Assembly: GCF_001280015.1 (NCBI RefSeq)
Contig: NZ_LGDV01000191.1
Location: 1 to 46,428 of the forward strand
DNA from: Streptomyces sp. MMG1121
Lineage (GTDB): Bacteria > Actinomycetota > Actinomycetes > Streptomycetales > Streptomycetaceae
Length of the DNA stretch: 46,428 nt
Direction of reading: 5' to 3'
Shown: positions 22,348 through 30,423 of the stretch, in pieces
Numbering within the stretch: the first letter of the stretch is position 1
Layout: each line of letters starts with the position of its first letter
Translations under genes and position numbers: made by a program
Notes under the pieces: model-generated
The model's input: only the letters and a program-made list of their open reading frames with translations
Databases searched by the model: none
What the model was told of the DNA's origin: nothing

Positions 22348-25300
22348 ATGCCCGGCATGGGTCTGGACGAGCTGATCGGCAAGCTGCGCCAGGGCGGGCT
22401 CGACCTCACCGTGGAGGACGTGGCGGACGCGCTCTGGCTGGCCCGGCGGCTCGGCGCGGGCCCGGCGCGCGATGCACCCGGGCCGGCCGTGGCCGGGCCC
22501 GGCCACCCGCCCGGGGCGGTCCCGCCGCTGCCGCAGCCGGCGTCCCCCGCCCCCGCCTCGCCGGATCCCGGACCCGGCCCGCTCACGCGGCGCGGGGAGC
22601 CCTCCGCCGCCCCCGTCCTGCTGCACACCCGCACCGGGGGCCCCGACCCCGGGCGCCCGGCCGCCGAGGGCAGGCCCGCCGGGTTCCCGGTCCGCGCCCC
22701 CGCCGCCGGCGCCCTGCCCGGGCTGCTCGGCCTGGAGAAGGCGCTGCGTGCCCTCGGCCGTTACCGGCCCGGCTCGGCCCGCGGCGAGGACGAGCGGATC
22801 GACGAGGAGGCCACCGCCGACCGGGCCGCCCTCAGCGGCATCCTGCTCCCCGTCACCCGGCCCGGCCGCCGTCGGCGCTGTGACGTCCAGCTCCTGATGG
22901 ACACCGGGCCCGCGATGGCGGTCTGGGGGCAGCTGGTCGAGGAGCTGCGCCAGGCCTGCCAGCAGTCCGGAGCGTTCGCCTCCGTCCGTGTGCACCAGCT
23001 GTACGCCGGACATGCCGGGCAATCGGCCGTCCCGCTCGTCGGTACGACCGCCGGTCCCGGCCGGCACACCCGGCTGCGTCCGGCCGACGAGCTGCACGAC
23101 CCCACCGGCCGCTGTGTCACCTTCGTCATCAGCGACTGCGTGGGCCCGTTGTGGCAGGACGGCAGCGCCCAACGGCTGCTGCACACCTGGCCGCGCACCG
23201 CCCCGCTCGCCGTCGTCCAGCCGCTGCCGCCCCGCCTGTGGGGCCGTACGGCGCTGCCCGCCGAACCGGGGGTGCTGGTGCGCCAGGCGGAGGTCGGCGG
23301 GCGCCTCGTCTTCCTGCCCGACGACGAGCCGTGGGAGGAACCGGCCCCGGACGCCCGGCCGGTGCCGGTCCTGCAGCCCACCCCGGACGCCTTCGGGGCG
23401 TTCGCCCGGCTGCTCGCGGGCGCCGGCCCGACCAGCGCGCGCGCCTGGGCCGCGCTCACCGGCCCCCGTACGGCTCCGCCCTCGTCCGTCGGCGCGTACG
23501 CGCCCAGCGACGACGAGCTGCTGCGCGCCTTCCGCGCCGGTGCCTCGCCCGGGGCCCTGCGCCTCGCCGTGTACCTCGCGGCGGCCCCGCTCACGCTGCC
23601 CGTGATGCAGCTGGTCCAGCGGGCGATGCTGCCCGACACCGGGCCCATGGAGCTGGCCGAGGTGCTGCTCGGCGGGCTGCTGCGGCAACTGCCCGGGACC
23701 GAGGACCAGCCGTGCTTCGTCTACCCGGGCCGGGTGCAGGACCTGCTGCTCGCCTCGCTCGACCAGGACGCCGCCGGGCTCGTCCTCAAGCACTGCTCGG
23801 CCTATGTGGAACGGCACTTCGGCCGGGGCACCCGGAACTTCGCCGCGCTCGCCGCCGCCCGGCTCGGCGACCGCGACCCCGGCGGAGGCGCGGGGCCGCT
23901 GCCCGAGGACGCCGGTACGCAGGAGGGGAGCGGCGGCGTCGAGGCCGAGCTGTTCGCCCGCGTCCCCGCCCGGGTGCTGCGCTTCTACCGGCCCGAGAGC
24001 CCGGCGGTCGACCCGCTCGCCGAGGGCGGCCGGCTGTTCGAGGAGTGGCGGCGCCGGGGCGACCCGGAGGTGCTGCGACAGGCCTGTGACCTCGCCCGTA
24101 CGGCGGTGACCGGCGCGGACGCCGACCCGCTGGACGTCGTACGGGCCCGGCTGCTGCTCGGCCGGGTGCTGCGCGCCGAGGCGGGCACGGCGGCCGTACG
24201 CGCGGCGGGCCGGCGCGAGGAGCTGCTGCGCCAGGCCGTGACCGAACTCGCCGCGGCGCATACGACGGCCCCCGCCGACAGCCGGGAGTGGGCCGAGTCG
24301 GCCCTCGAACTGGCCTCCTGCCGACGGGAGTTGTGGCAGCTGACGGCGGAGGCCGAGCAGCTCACGGCAGCGCTGGAGGCCCTCGACCCGGACCGTGCGC
24401 CGTGGCCGGACCTGGCGGAGCGGGCCCGCGCCTGGGCCCGCTCGCGGCCGCGCCGGGCGGCCGAGGCCGCGCAACACGGCCGGCAGGCTCCGGTCCCGCA
24501 GCACCCGCAGCGGGCCCAGGCCGGCCGGGAGGACTGGGGCGTGGCCATGCACCGGGCCCGGCTGCTGCTGCGTGGCCGGATCCTGCTGGAGCTGCGGCAT
24601 TCCGCTGCCGCTGTGCCCGAACTCAGGGAAGGGTGCGCTCTGTTGGACCTCGAAGAGGCCTCCGACACGGTCCGCGCACCCGCGCTGCTCGATCTGGCGC
24701 GGGCGCTGCGGGCCGCGGGGGCCGAGGACGCCGAGACGCGCGCGGTGCTGGAGCGGGCCGAGCGGGCCGCCGGGGACGAGCCCGGGCTGCTGCTGCCCTG
24801 CCTGGCCGCGCTGGCCGCCTTCCAGGACGAGACCGGGCACGGCCGCGAGGCCGACGCGGCCTACGAGCGGGCCGCGCTGCTCGCCCCCGCGGACAGTGCC
24901 CTGCGCTGCCGGCTGCTGACCGGCTGGGGCGAGTCGCTGCTGCGGCGGGCCTCGGCACAGGGCGGCGCACAGATCGTCGACCGGGCCGAGTACGTGCTGC
25001 GCGAGGCGCTGAAGGTGCTGCCGGCCCGCTCCGCCCAGCGCGGCCGGCTCCAGGGGCTGGTCGGCAGCGCGCTCGCCCAGCGGTTCCGGCATCTCGGCTT
25101 CCTGCCCGACCTGTTCGAGAGCCGCCATCTGCTCGGCCAGGCCCTGCGTGCCGCCGCCGACGCGGCCGTACGCGCGGAGGTGTGGCTCCAGCTGGGGCGG
25201 GTGCGGCTGGAGGGCTGGTACCACGCGGGGGCGCCGGTGCTCATGGACGCGCTCCAGGCCTACGAGAACGCGGGGCGGGAGGCCCGGGCGGCGCACGGCG

Positions 25301-25617
25301 CCGATCCCGGCTCGGTGACCGCGGCCCGGGCCTGGCACGGCAGCGCCGCGGTGCTGGCCCTGATGGGCCGGCCGGCGGCGGCGCGGGGCGCCTACGGGGC
25401 CGCGCGGGAGCAGTGGCAGCGGCTGTCCGGGGCGCTGCGCGAGATGGACTGGGCGGACGTCGAGGAGACCAGGAGGGCGGAGACGGTCCTGGACTCGGAG
25501 GGGGTTCGGTGGGATGACGCACGGGGGATGCCGGAGGCGGAGTGGGGCCGGCTCGCGCCTCCTTGGTACCCATGGACCGAGGAGTGGCCCAACTGGTTCG
25601 ACCGTGAGCGGAGTTGA
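22348..25617 (+). CDS. vWA-like/TPR protein, SAV_2336 N-terminal-domain type
   Basis: This is a 1089-aa soluble protein. Residues about 100-185 lead into a Rossmann-like strand, LLMDTGPAMAVW, in the position of a vWA MIDAS loop. The DxSxS motif is degenerate: D185-T-G187-P-A189. FVISDCVGPLW and an APLAVVQPLPPRLWGR strand follow, typical of the SAV_2336 N-terminal region. The middle (about 380-560) is helical, and about 560-1050 is Ala/Leu/Arg/Glu-rich with 34-residue periodicity, consistent with TPR repeats. It probably partners the MoxR ATPase and reads out protein contacts. Loss of the metal-binding serines suggests that binding is not metal-dependent. It is the longest gene of the cluster. 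Confidence 0.8.
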   Translation: MPGMGLDELIGKLRQGGLDLTVEDVADALWLARRLGAGPARDAPGPAVAGPGHPPGAVPPLPQPASPAPASPDPGPGPLTRRGEPSAAPVLLHTRTGGPDPGRPAAEGRPAGFPVRAPAAGALPGLLGLEKALRALGRYRPGSARGEDERIDEEATADRAALSGILLPVTRPGRRRRCDVQLLMDTGPAMAVWGQLVEELRQACQQSGAFASVRVHQLYAGHAGQSAVPLVGTTAGPGRHTRLRPADELHDPTGRCVTFVISDCVGPLWQDGSAQRLLHTWPRTAPLAVVQPLPPRLWGRTALPAEPGVLVRQAEVGGRLVFLPDDEPWEEPAPDARPVPVLQPTPDAFGAFARLLAGAGPTSARAWAALTGPRTAPPSSVGAYAPSDDELLRAFRAGASPGALRLAVYLAAAPLTLPVMQLVQRAMLPDTGPMELAEVLLGGLLRQLPGTEDQPCFVYPGRVQDLLLASLDQDAAGLVLKHCSAYVERHFGRGTRNFAALAAARLGDRDPGGGAGPLPEDAGTQEGSGGVEAELFARVPARVLRFYRPESPAVDPLAEGGRLFEEWRRRGDPEVLRQACDLARTAVTGADADPLDVVRARLLLGRVLRAEAGTAAVRAAGRREELLRQAVTELAAAHTTAPADSREWAESALELASCRRELWQLTAEAEQLTAALEALDPDRAPWPDLAERARAWARSRPRRAAEAAQHGRQAPVPQHPQRAQAGREDWGVAMHRARLLLRGRILLELRHSAAAVPELREGCALLDLEEASDTVRAPALLDLARALRAAGAEDAETRAVLERAERAAGDEPGLLLPCLAALAAFQDETGHGREADAAYERAALLAPADSALRCRLLTGWGESLLRRASAQGGAQIVDRAEYVLREALKVLPARSAQRGRLQGLVGSALAQRFRHLGFLPDLFESRHLLGQALRAAADAAVRAEVWLQLGRVRLEGWYHAGAPVLMDALQAYENAGREARAAHGADPGSVTAARAWHGSAAVLALMGRPAAARGAYGAAREQWQRLSGALREMDWADVEETRRAETVLDSEGVRWDDARGMPEAEWGRLAPPWYPWTEEWPNWFDRERS

Positions 25618-25708
25618 TCGATTCGGTGTTTCTGACTCCCCTGTGTCGGGAAGAACTGGGCAGCCGCTGTGGCCGTGCGGGGCGGGTACCGGCAGGGAGG
25701 AGCCGAGG

Positions 25709-25987
25709 GTGGCGGACCACGGGAAAGGAGCGGCCGGTCCCGGTGAGGACCGCGTAGGGGCCGTGCTGCTGCCCGACCTCACCGACATCGACCTGCGGAC
25801 GTTGCGTGCCATGGACGATCCGGGCCTCATGGCGGTGGTGGGTGACGTCCTGTGCCGGGCCCGGGAGTTCGGTGAGGTCTGGTACGTGGGCGAGGAGGGC
25901 ACCGGGAGACACGGGACCCCGCCCGGCGACCGTACGTTTCCGGCCGGAGTGGCCGCACGCGACCCCGGTGAGGACGACCGGGGATGA
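25709..25987 (+). CDS. FxsA-like RiPP precursor with a non-canonical C-terminus
   Basis: The product is 92 aa from the GTG at 25709, with GGGAGGAG just upstream. Residues 20-52 (LLPDLTDIDLRTLRAMDDPG, then a short helix to VLCRARE) match the leader pattern of FxSxx-COOH peptides as I know it: a PDL start, L-x-x-L, then a D-D/S turn. Such peptides end in FxSxx and are cross-linked by a radical SAM enzyme. This one does not: after VWYVGEE (57-63) it continues for about 30 Gly/Pro/Asp-rich residues. Its stop overlaps the ATG of the HExxH enzyme as ATGA, the classic precursor-enzyme arrangement. The core is not clear; WYV is the obvious aromatic candidate. The identification is pattern-based. Confidence 0.5.
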   Translation: MADHGKGAAGPGEDRVGAVLLPDLTDIDLRTLRAMDDPGLMAVVGDVLCRAREFGEVWYVGEEGTGRHGTPPGDRTFPAGVAARDPGEDDRG

Positions 25988-27261
25988 CCCCGGCGCCGGT
26001 GTCCGCCGAGACCGTCGGGGAACTCGCGACGACCCGGCCCGCGCCCGCGGGCACCGCGGCACTGCGTGCCGCACTCCACGCGCGTCGCCTGCTGCTCCTG
26101 AAGGCCGTCCTGGTCCGGGTCGAACGGGCACGGGCGTCGCTCGCGCCGGCCGTCCGGACCCGCTTCGAGGCCGACTGGGCGCTGCTGGAGCGGGCGGAGC
26201 GTGCCGACCCCGCGGCGGTCCGCGGCCTCGTCGACTACCCCATGACCGGCGCCTGGCTCGGTGCCGCACTCGCCGCCGAGGAAGGCCCCGGCCTGGCGGG
26301 GCAGTTGGCGTATCTCACCGGGCTGGCCCTGGCCGCCGCCGTGCGCGCGGGCTGCCCGGTCGACGGGGAACGTGCGGTGCCCTCGGGCCGTCTGGTGCTG
26401 CCCGGCCTCGGCGTGCTGTGCTGCCCGTCCCGCCGGGCCCTGCTCGGCGGCCGGCCCGGACTGGTGCGCGTCACGGACGCCGCCGGCGCCGCCGAGGTGC
26501 GGCTCGGCCGCTCCGCGCCGGGCGCCCACCGGCCGGCCCACGGCGGCACCGGCTGGCTCGGCCTGCGCGAGCTGCCCGGCAGCGCCATACTCCTCGACGA
26601 CCTCGACCCCTACCGGGTGCCCGCGCCCGGCATCGGGCCCGAGGCGCTGCCCGCCGCCCGGCGCCCGCACTCCGAGCCCGCGGCGTGGGCCGCGCGGTGG
26701 CTGGCCGCGCGGGCGCTGCTGTCGGCGACCGATCCCGCCCGGGCCGCGGAGACCGGGGCGGTGCTGCGCGCGGTGGTGCCGCTGGCGCCGTCCGGACGGC
26801 CGGGCGGACCCCCGATGAGCGCCACCCTGCGGGCCGCCCCCGGCGCACTGCTCAGCCAGCTGCCCGAGGACGCGGGCGACCTGGCCGAGACCCTGGTCCA
26901 CGAGACCCAGCACACCAAGCTGGCCACCCTGCACGAACTGGTCCCGCTGTACCGGCCGGGCGGCGCCCGCCACCAGGTGGGCTGGCGCCCCGATCCGCGC
27001 CCCGTGCCCGGCGTGCTCCAGGGCGTCTACGCCCATCTCGCGCTCGCCGACCTGTGGCGCCGGGCCAGGAACGGGCCCGTGCTCGCGTACGGCTGGCGGG
27101 ATCGTGCCGAGCGTCAGTTCGACACCCACTGGGATCAGGTCGGCAAAGCCTTGTCCATCCTCCGAGAATCCGATGAACTGACCTGTGCCGGGAGGGAGTT
27201 CGTCCAGGAGATGGAACGGCACCACGCCGGTCTCGGCGCGGCGGCCCGAAGTTCCGGGTGA
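25984..27261 (+). CDS. Alpha-ketoglutarate HExxH-type peptide beta-hydroxylase
   Basis: This 425-aa protein has the metal motif H306-E-T-Q-H310 in ETLVHETQHTKLATL, followed by a conserved Trp-Arg-x-Asp-Pro-Arg-Pro stretch (about 344-350) and GVYAHLALADLW. This is the signature of the HExxH domain that accompanies FxSxx radical SAM maturases. In fused radical SAM-HExxH enzymes the domain hydroxylates a beta-carbon in the cyclophane, using alpha-ketoglutarate. Here it is free-standing, and no radical SAM gene is in the window. The N-terminal 290 residues are helical and may bind the leader. Its start overlaps the peptide gene 25709-25987. The substrate is probably that peptide. Confidence 0.75.
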   Translation: MTPAPVSAETVGELATTRPAPAGTAALRAALHARRLLLLKAVLVRVERARASLAPAVRTRFEADWALLERAERADPAAVRGLVDYPMTGAWLGAALAAEEGPGLAGQLAYLTGLALAAAVRAGCPVDGERAVPSGRLVLPGLGVLCCPSRRALLGGRPGLVRVTDAAGAAEVRLGRSAPGAHRPAHGGTGWLGLRELPGSAILLDDLDPYRVPAPGIGPEALPAARRPHSEPAAWAARWLAARALLSATDPARAAETGAVLRAVVPLAPSGRPGGPPMSATLRAAPGALLSQLPEDAGDLAETLVHETQHTKLATLHELVPLYRPGGARHQVGWRPDPRPVPGVLQGVYAHLALADLWRRARNGPVLAYGWRDRAERQFDTHWDQVGKALSILRESDELTCAGREFVQEMERHHAGLGAAARSSG

Positions 27262-27336
27262 CAGCTCGTACATGGTTGACTGCGCTAGGTTAGGCGGGCG
27301 CTCGTCCGGGAGTCGGGCACGGGAACAGGAGCGGCG

Positions 27337-30300
27337 ATGGCGGAACAGCGGCGGTCGGACACGGACGGTGCGGCTCAGCACTTCCTGGTGGTCTTCCCGG
27401 GCTACCACCGCTCATGGGCGGCCTGGATCGCCCAGACCCTGGAACGCCACGGCCAGCGGGCCACCCTGCAACGCTGGGACCCGCCGCGCGAGGTCCCGCT
27501 GGAGGACTCGCTCGACGACCTGCTGCTGTCCAGCGGCCGGGTACTGCTGGTGCTCAACGACTGGTTCTTCGAACTCGGCCCGCGCCCGGCGGGGGAGTGG
27601 AACGACGTCCTGCGCGGCTTCGTCGCCCACCACGCCGACCGCTTCGCCGCCGTCAACCTCACCAACCGGCCGCTGCTGCCCGCCACCGCCGTCCTCGAAC
27701 CGGCCAGCCTCTGGGCGCTCGGCGAGGAGGCCGCCGAGGAACGCCTGCTCAGCCGGCTCGGCCTGGAGCGCCGGCGCACCCCGCGCAGCCTGCCCGGCGG
27801 CCGGGTCCGCTACCCGGAGAACCGCTCCGACATCTGGGGCGAGGTCCCGCGCCGCAACCCGCGCTTCACCGGGCGCGACGACATGCTCAACGAGATCCAC
27901 CAGCGGCTGTCCGACGCCGAGCGCGGCGCCTCCGCCTGCACCCTGCTGGGCATGTCCGGCATCGGCAAGACCCAGCTGGCCGCCGAGTTCGCGCACCGCT
28001 TCAGCACCGACTACGACATGGTCTGGTGGGTCAACTCCGACGACCGCAACATCCAGCGCGACCGCCTCGGCGAACTCGCCGTGGAACTCGGCCTGCCCAT
28101 CGGCAGCGAGCCGGGCGAACGCATCCGCGCCGTCCGGGACGCGCTGCGCCGGGGCGAACCGTACGCCAACTGGCTGGTCGTCTTCGACGGCTGGGACGAC
28201 TCCGAGGGCATCAACGCCCTCCTCCCGCAGGGCCCCGGCCATGTCCTCGTGACCTCCCGCAACCGGGCCTGGACCGAGTACACCGACGTCGTGGAGGTAC
28301 CGGCCTTCCTGCGCGCCGAGTCCACCGGCTATCTGATGCGCCGCGCCCCGCACATCACCGCCGTCGAGGCGGACGAGGTCGCCGCCGAGTTCGGTGACGT
28401 ACCGCTGCCCCTCGTGCAGGCCGCCTCCTGGCTCGGCGAGTCCGGCATGGAGGTGCCCGAGTACCTGCGGATGGTGCGCGAGCGCCGGCTGTCCACCGTC
28501 GACGAGCCCGCCACCGGCGAGGGCTTCCCGCAGTCCTCCATGACCTCCTGGTCGATACTGCTCAACCGGCTGCGCCGCTCCCAGCCCCAGACCATCGACG
28601 TCCTCGGCCTGTGCACCTCCTTCGCCCCCGGACGCATCCCGCTCGGCCTGATCCGCGCCTACCCGCAGACCGACCTCCCCGAGGAACTGCGCTGGATGGC
28701 CACCGATCTGCCCGCCTGGACCCGGGCCCTGGACACCCTCGTCAACTACTCGGTCCTCACCCGGGAGTCACGCGGCCCGCTGGGCGCGGACATGGGCCCG
28801 CACCAGGAGTCCGTCCACATGCACCGGCTCGTCCACGACATCGTCTCCAAGCTGACCAGTGAGGAGAACCGGGCCCTGCACCGCCGGGCGGTACGCACCC
28901 TGCTCGCCGAGGCCGACCCCGGCAACCCGGCGGACAGCCGCAACTGGCCGCGCTACGCCGAACTGCTGCCGCACCTGGAACCCTCCGGTGCGCTGAGCAG
29001 CGGCCAGCCCCGCGTCCGGGCCACCGTCCTGAACTGCCTGCAGTACTGCCGCAGCAGCGGCGAGTACAACAGCGGCCTCGAACTGGCCCGGAAGATCCGC
29101 GACCGGTGGTCGCGGACCATGGACCCGCTGGAGCCGGCCATGCTCGACCTGACCCGGACGGAGAGCTTCATCATGCGGGCCAGCGGCCGGTTCCGCGAGG
29201 CCTACGACCTGGACCGCCGCTTCCTGGAGGGGCTGCAGCAGTCCACCCCCGGACCCGACGAACTCGCCGAACTGATCACCCAGGGCTCCGTCGCCGGCGA
29301 CCTGCGCTTCCTCGGCCGCTACGAGGAGGCGTACGCCCTCCAGCGGCAGGTCCTGGACGGCCACGAGCGGCTCCTCGGCCCCGACGAGGCCGCGACCCTG
29401 GTCGCCCGGCACAACCTGGGCGTCGGCCTGCGGCTGCTCGGCCGCTACACGGAGGCCTACGAACTCGACCTGGAGACCCTCTCCCTGCGCGAGAACGTGC
29501 TGCGCGCCCGGCACATCAGCACCCTCAACTCCGGCAGCGCGGTGGCGCACGACCTCAGACTCCTCGGCCGGTACCGGGACGCCCTGGCCCGCCAGGAGCC
29601 GCTGGTCCGCCTCCATGTGCAGGTGCTCGGCCCGCAGCACCCGCAGACCCTGGAGTCCCGGGTCCAGCTGGCCCTGTGCCGGCGCCGGGAGGGCGGGGCC
29701 GGCCAGGACGTGAGCGCCGGCATGGCCGCCCTGCTGGACCAGCTCGCCCAGCTGCACGGCCGAGAGCACTACCGCACCCTGTCGTTCCTCACCGCCTACG
29801 GCAACTACCTGCGCGAGCACGGGGATCTGAGCCGGGCCCGCGAGCTGATCGACGAGGCCGAGGCCGGCTACCGGTCGCTGCTCGGCCCCGCCCACCCCGT
29901 CGCCACCGGCATGCTCTCCAACACCGCGCTCGTCATGCAGGCGGCCGGTGAGCGGGCCGAGGCGCTGGCCATGTCGGAGGCCGCGCTGGCCGGGCTCACC
30001 TCCACCCTCACCGCCGACCACCCGTGGGTGCTCGGCTGCGCCCTCAACACGGCCGCCGCCCGCAACTTCAACGGCCGGCTTCCCGAGGCGGGCGAACTGA
30101 GCCGGGACACCCTGCGCCGGGCCCGGCACGTCCTGGGCCACGAGCACCCGCTCACCCTGTCCTGCCAGGTCGCCCTCGCCGCCGACCTGCGGGCCGTGCA
30201 CGAACAGGAGGAGGCCGGAAAACTGGAGGAGGACGCCCTCCTCACCCTCACCCGTACCCTGGGCGCCCAGCACACCCACACCATCTCGGCCCGCCAACGG

Positions 30301-30339
30301 GTGCGGCCGTACTGGGACTTCGAGGCGTACCTGGGCTGA
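27337..30339 (+). CDS. FxsT-type TIR-like/NB-ARC/TPR protein
   Basis: This 1000-aa protein has AGGAG 5 bases before the ATG. Residues about 15-140 form a TIR-like flavodoxin fold (FLVVFPGYHRSWAAWIAQTL, then VLLVLNDWFF). The NB-ARC NTPase follows, with Walker A GMSGIGKT (205-212), a WLVVFDGWDD Walker B, and HVLVTSRNR. The last 450 residues are TPR repeats (LGRYEEAYALQRQVL-like units). This is the architecture of FxsT, the STAND protein of FxSxx systems. STAND proteins are switches that oligomerise on sensing a signal; the TIR-like part would be the effector or an adaptor. It is the last gene of the cluster, 75 bases after the HExxH gene, and is followed by a strong terminator. Confidence 0.85.
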   Translation: MAEQRRSDTDGAAQHFLVVFPGYHRSWAAWIAQTLERHGQRATLQRWDPPREVPLEDSLDDLLLSSGRVLLVLNDWFFELGPRPAGEWNDVLRGFVAHHADRFAAVNLTNRPLLPATAVLEPASLWALGEEAAEERLLSRLGLERRRTPRSLPGGRVRYPENRSDIWGEVPRRNPRFTGRDDMLNEIHQRLSDAERGASACTLLGMSGIGKTQLAAEFAHRFSTDYDMVWWVNSDDRNIQRDRLGELAVELGLPIGSEPGERIRAVRDALRRGEPYANWLVVFDGWDDSEGINALLPQGPGHVLVTSRNRAWTEYTDVVEVPAFLRAESTGYLMRRAPHITAVEADEVAAEFGDVPLPLVQAASWLGESGMEVPEYLRMVRERRLSTVDEPATGEGFPQSSMTSWSILLNRLRRSQPQTIDVLGLCTSFAPGRIPLGLIRAYPQTDLPEELRWMATDLPAWTRALDTLVNYSVLTRESRGPLGADMGPHQESVHMHRLVHDIVSKLTSEENRALHRRAVRTLLAEADPGNPADSRNWPRYAELLPHLEPSGALSSGQPRVRATVLNCLQYCRSSGEYNSGLELARKIRDRWSRTMDPLEPAMLDLTRTESFIMRASGRFREAYDLDRRFLEGLQQSTPGPDELAELITQGSVAGDLRFLGRYEEAYALQRQVLDGHERLLGPDEAATLVARHNLGVGLRLLGRYTEAYELDLETLSLRENVLRARHISTLNSGSAVAHDLRLLGRYRDALARQEPLVRLHVQVLGPQHPQTLESRVQLALCRRREGGAGQDVSAGMAALLDQLAQLHGREHYRTLSFLTAYGNYLREHGDLSRARELIDEAEAGYRSLLGPAHPVATGMLSNTALVMQAAGERAEALAMSEAALAGLTSTLTADHPWVLGCALNTAAARNFNGRLPEAGELSRDTLRRARHVLGHEHPLTLSCQVALAADLRAVHEQEEAGKLEEDALLTLTRTLGAQHTHTISARQRVRPYWDFEAYLG

Positions 30340-30361
30340 AGTGCCCCGGGGGCAGGCGAAA

Positions 30362-30397
30362 GGGCCCGGTGCCGAGTGAGAACTCGGCACCGGGCCC
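30362..30397. terminator. Bidirectional terminator, FxsT versus 2-oxoglutarate dehydrogenase
   Basis: GGGCCCGGTGCCGAGT (30362-30377) pairs perfectly over 16 bp with 30382-30397 around a GAGA tetraloop of the GNRA type. It lies between convergent genes ending at 30339 and 30424. Confidence 0.88.
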
Positions 30398-30423
30398 CGG
30401 TGTTCGGCTGAACCGCCGGAGGC

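Noticed and set aside
25806..27176. A 456-codon frame overlapping the peptide and HExxH genes
   Set aside because: It is out of phase with both, Arg/Pro-rich, and lacks motifs.
22312..27408. A 1698-codon open frame on the minus strand
   Set aside because: It is antisense to the vWA-like, peptide and HExxH genes, which have motifs and ribosome sites; its translation is low-complexity Arg/Gly/Pro with no domain.
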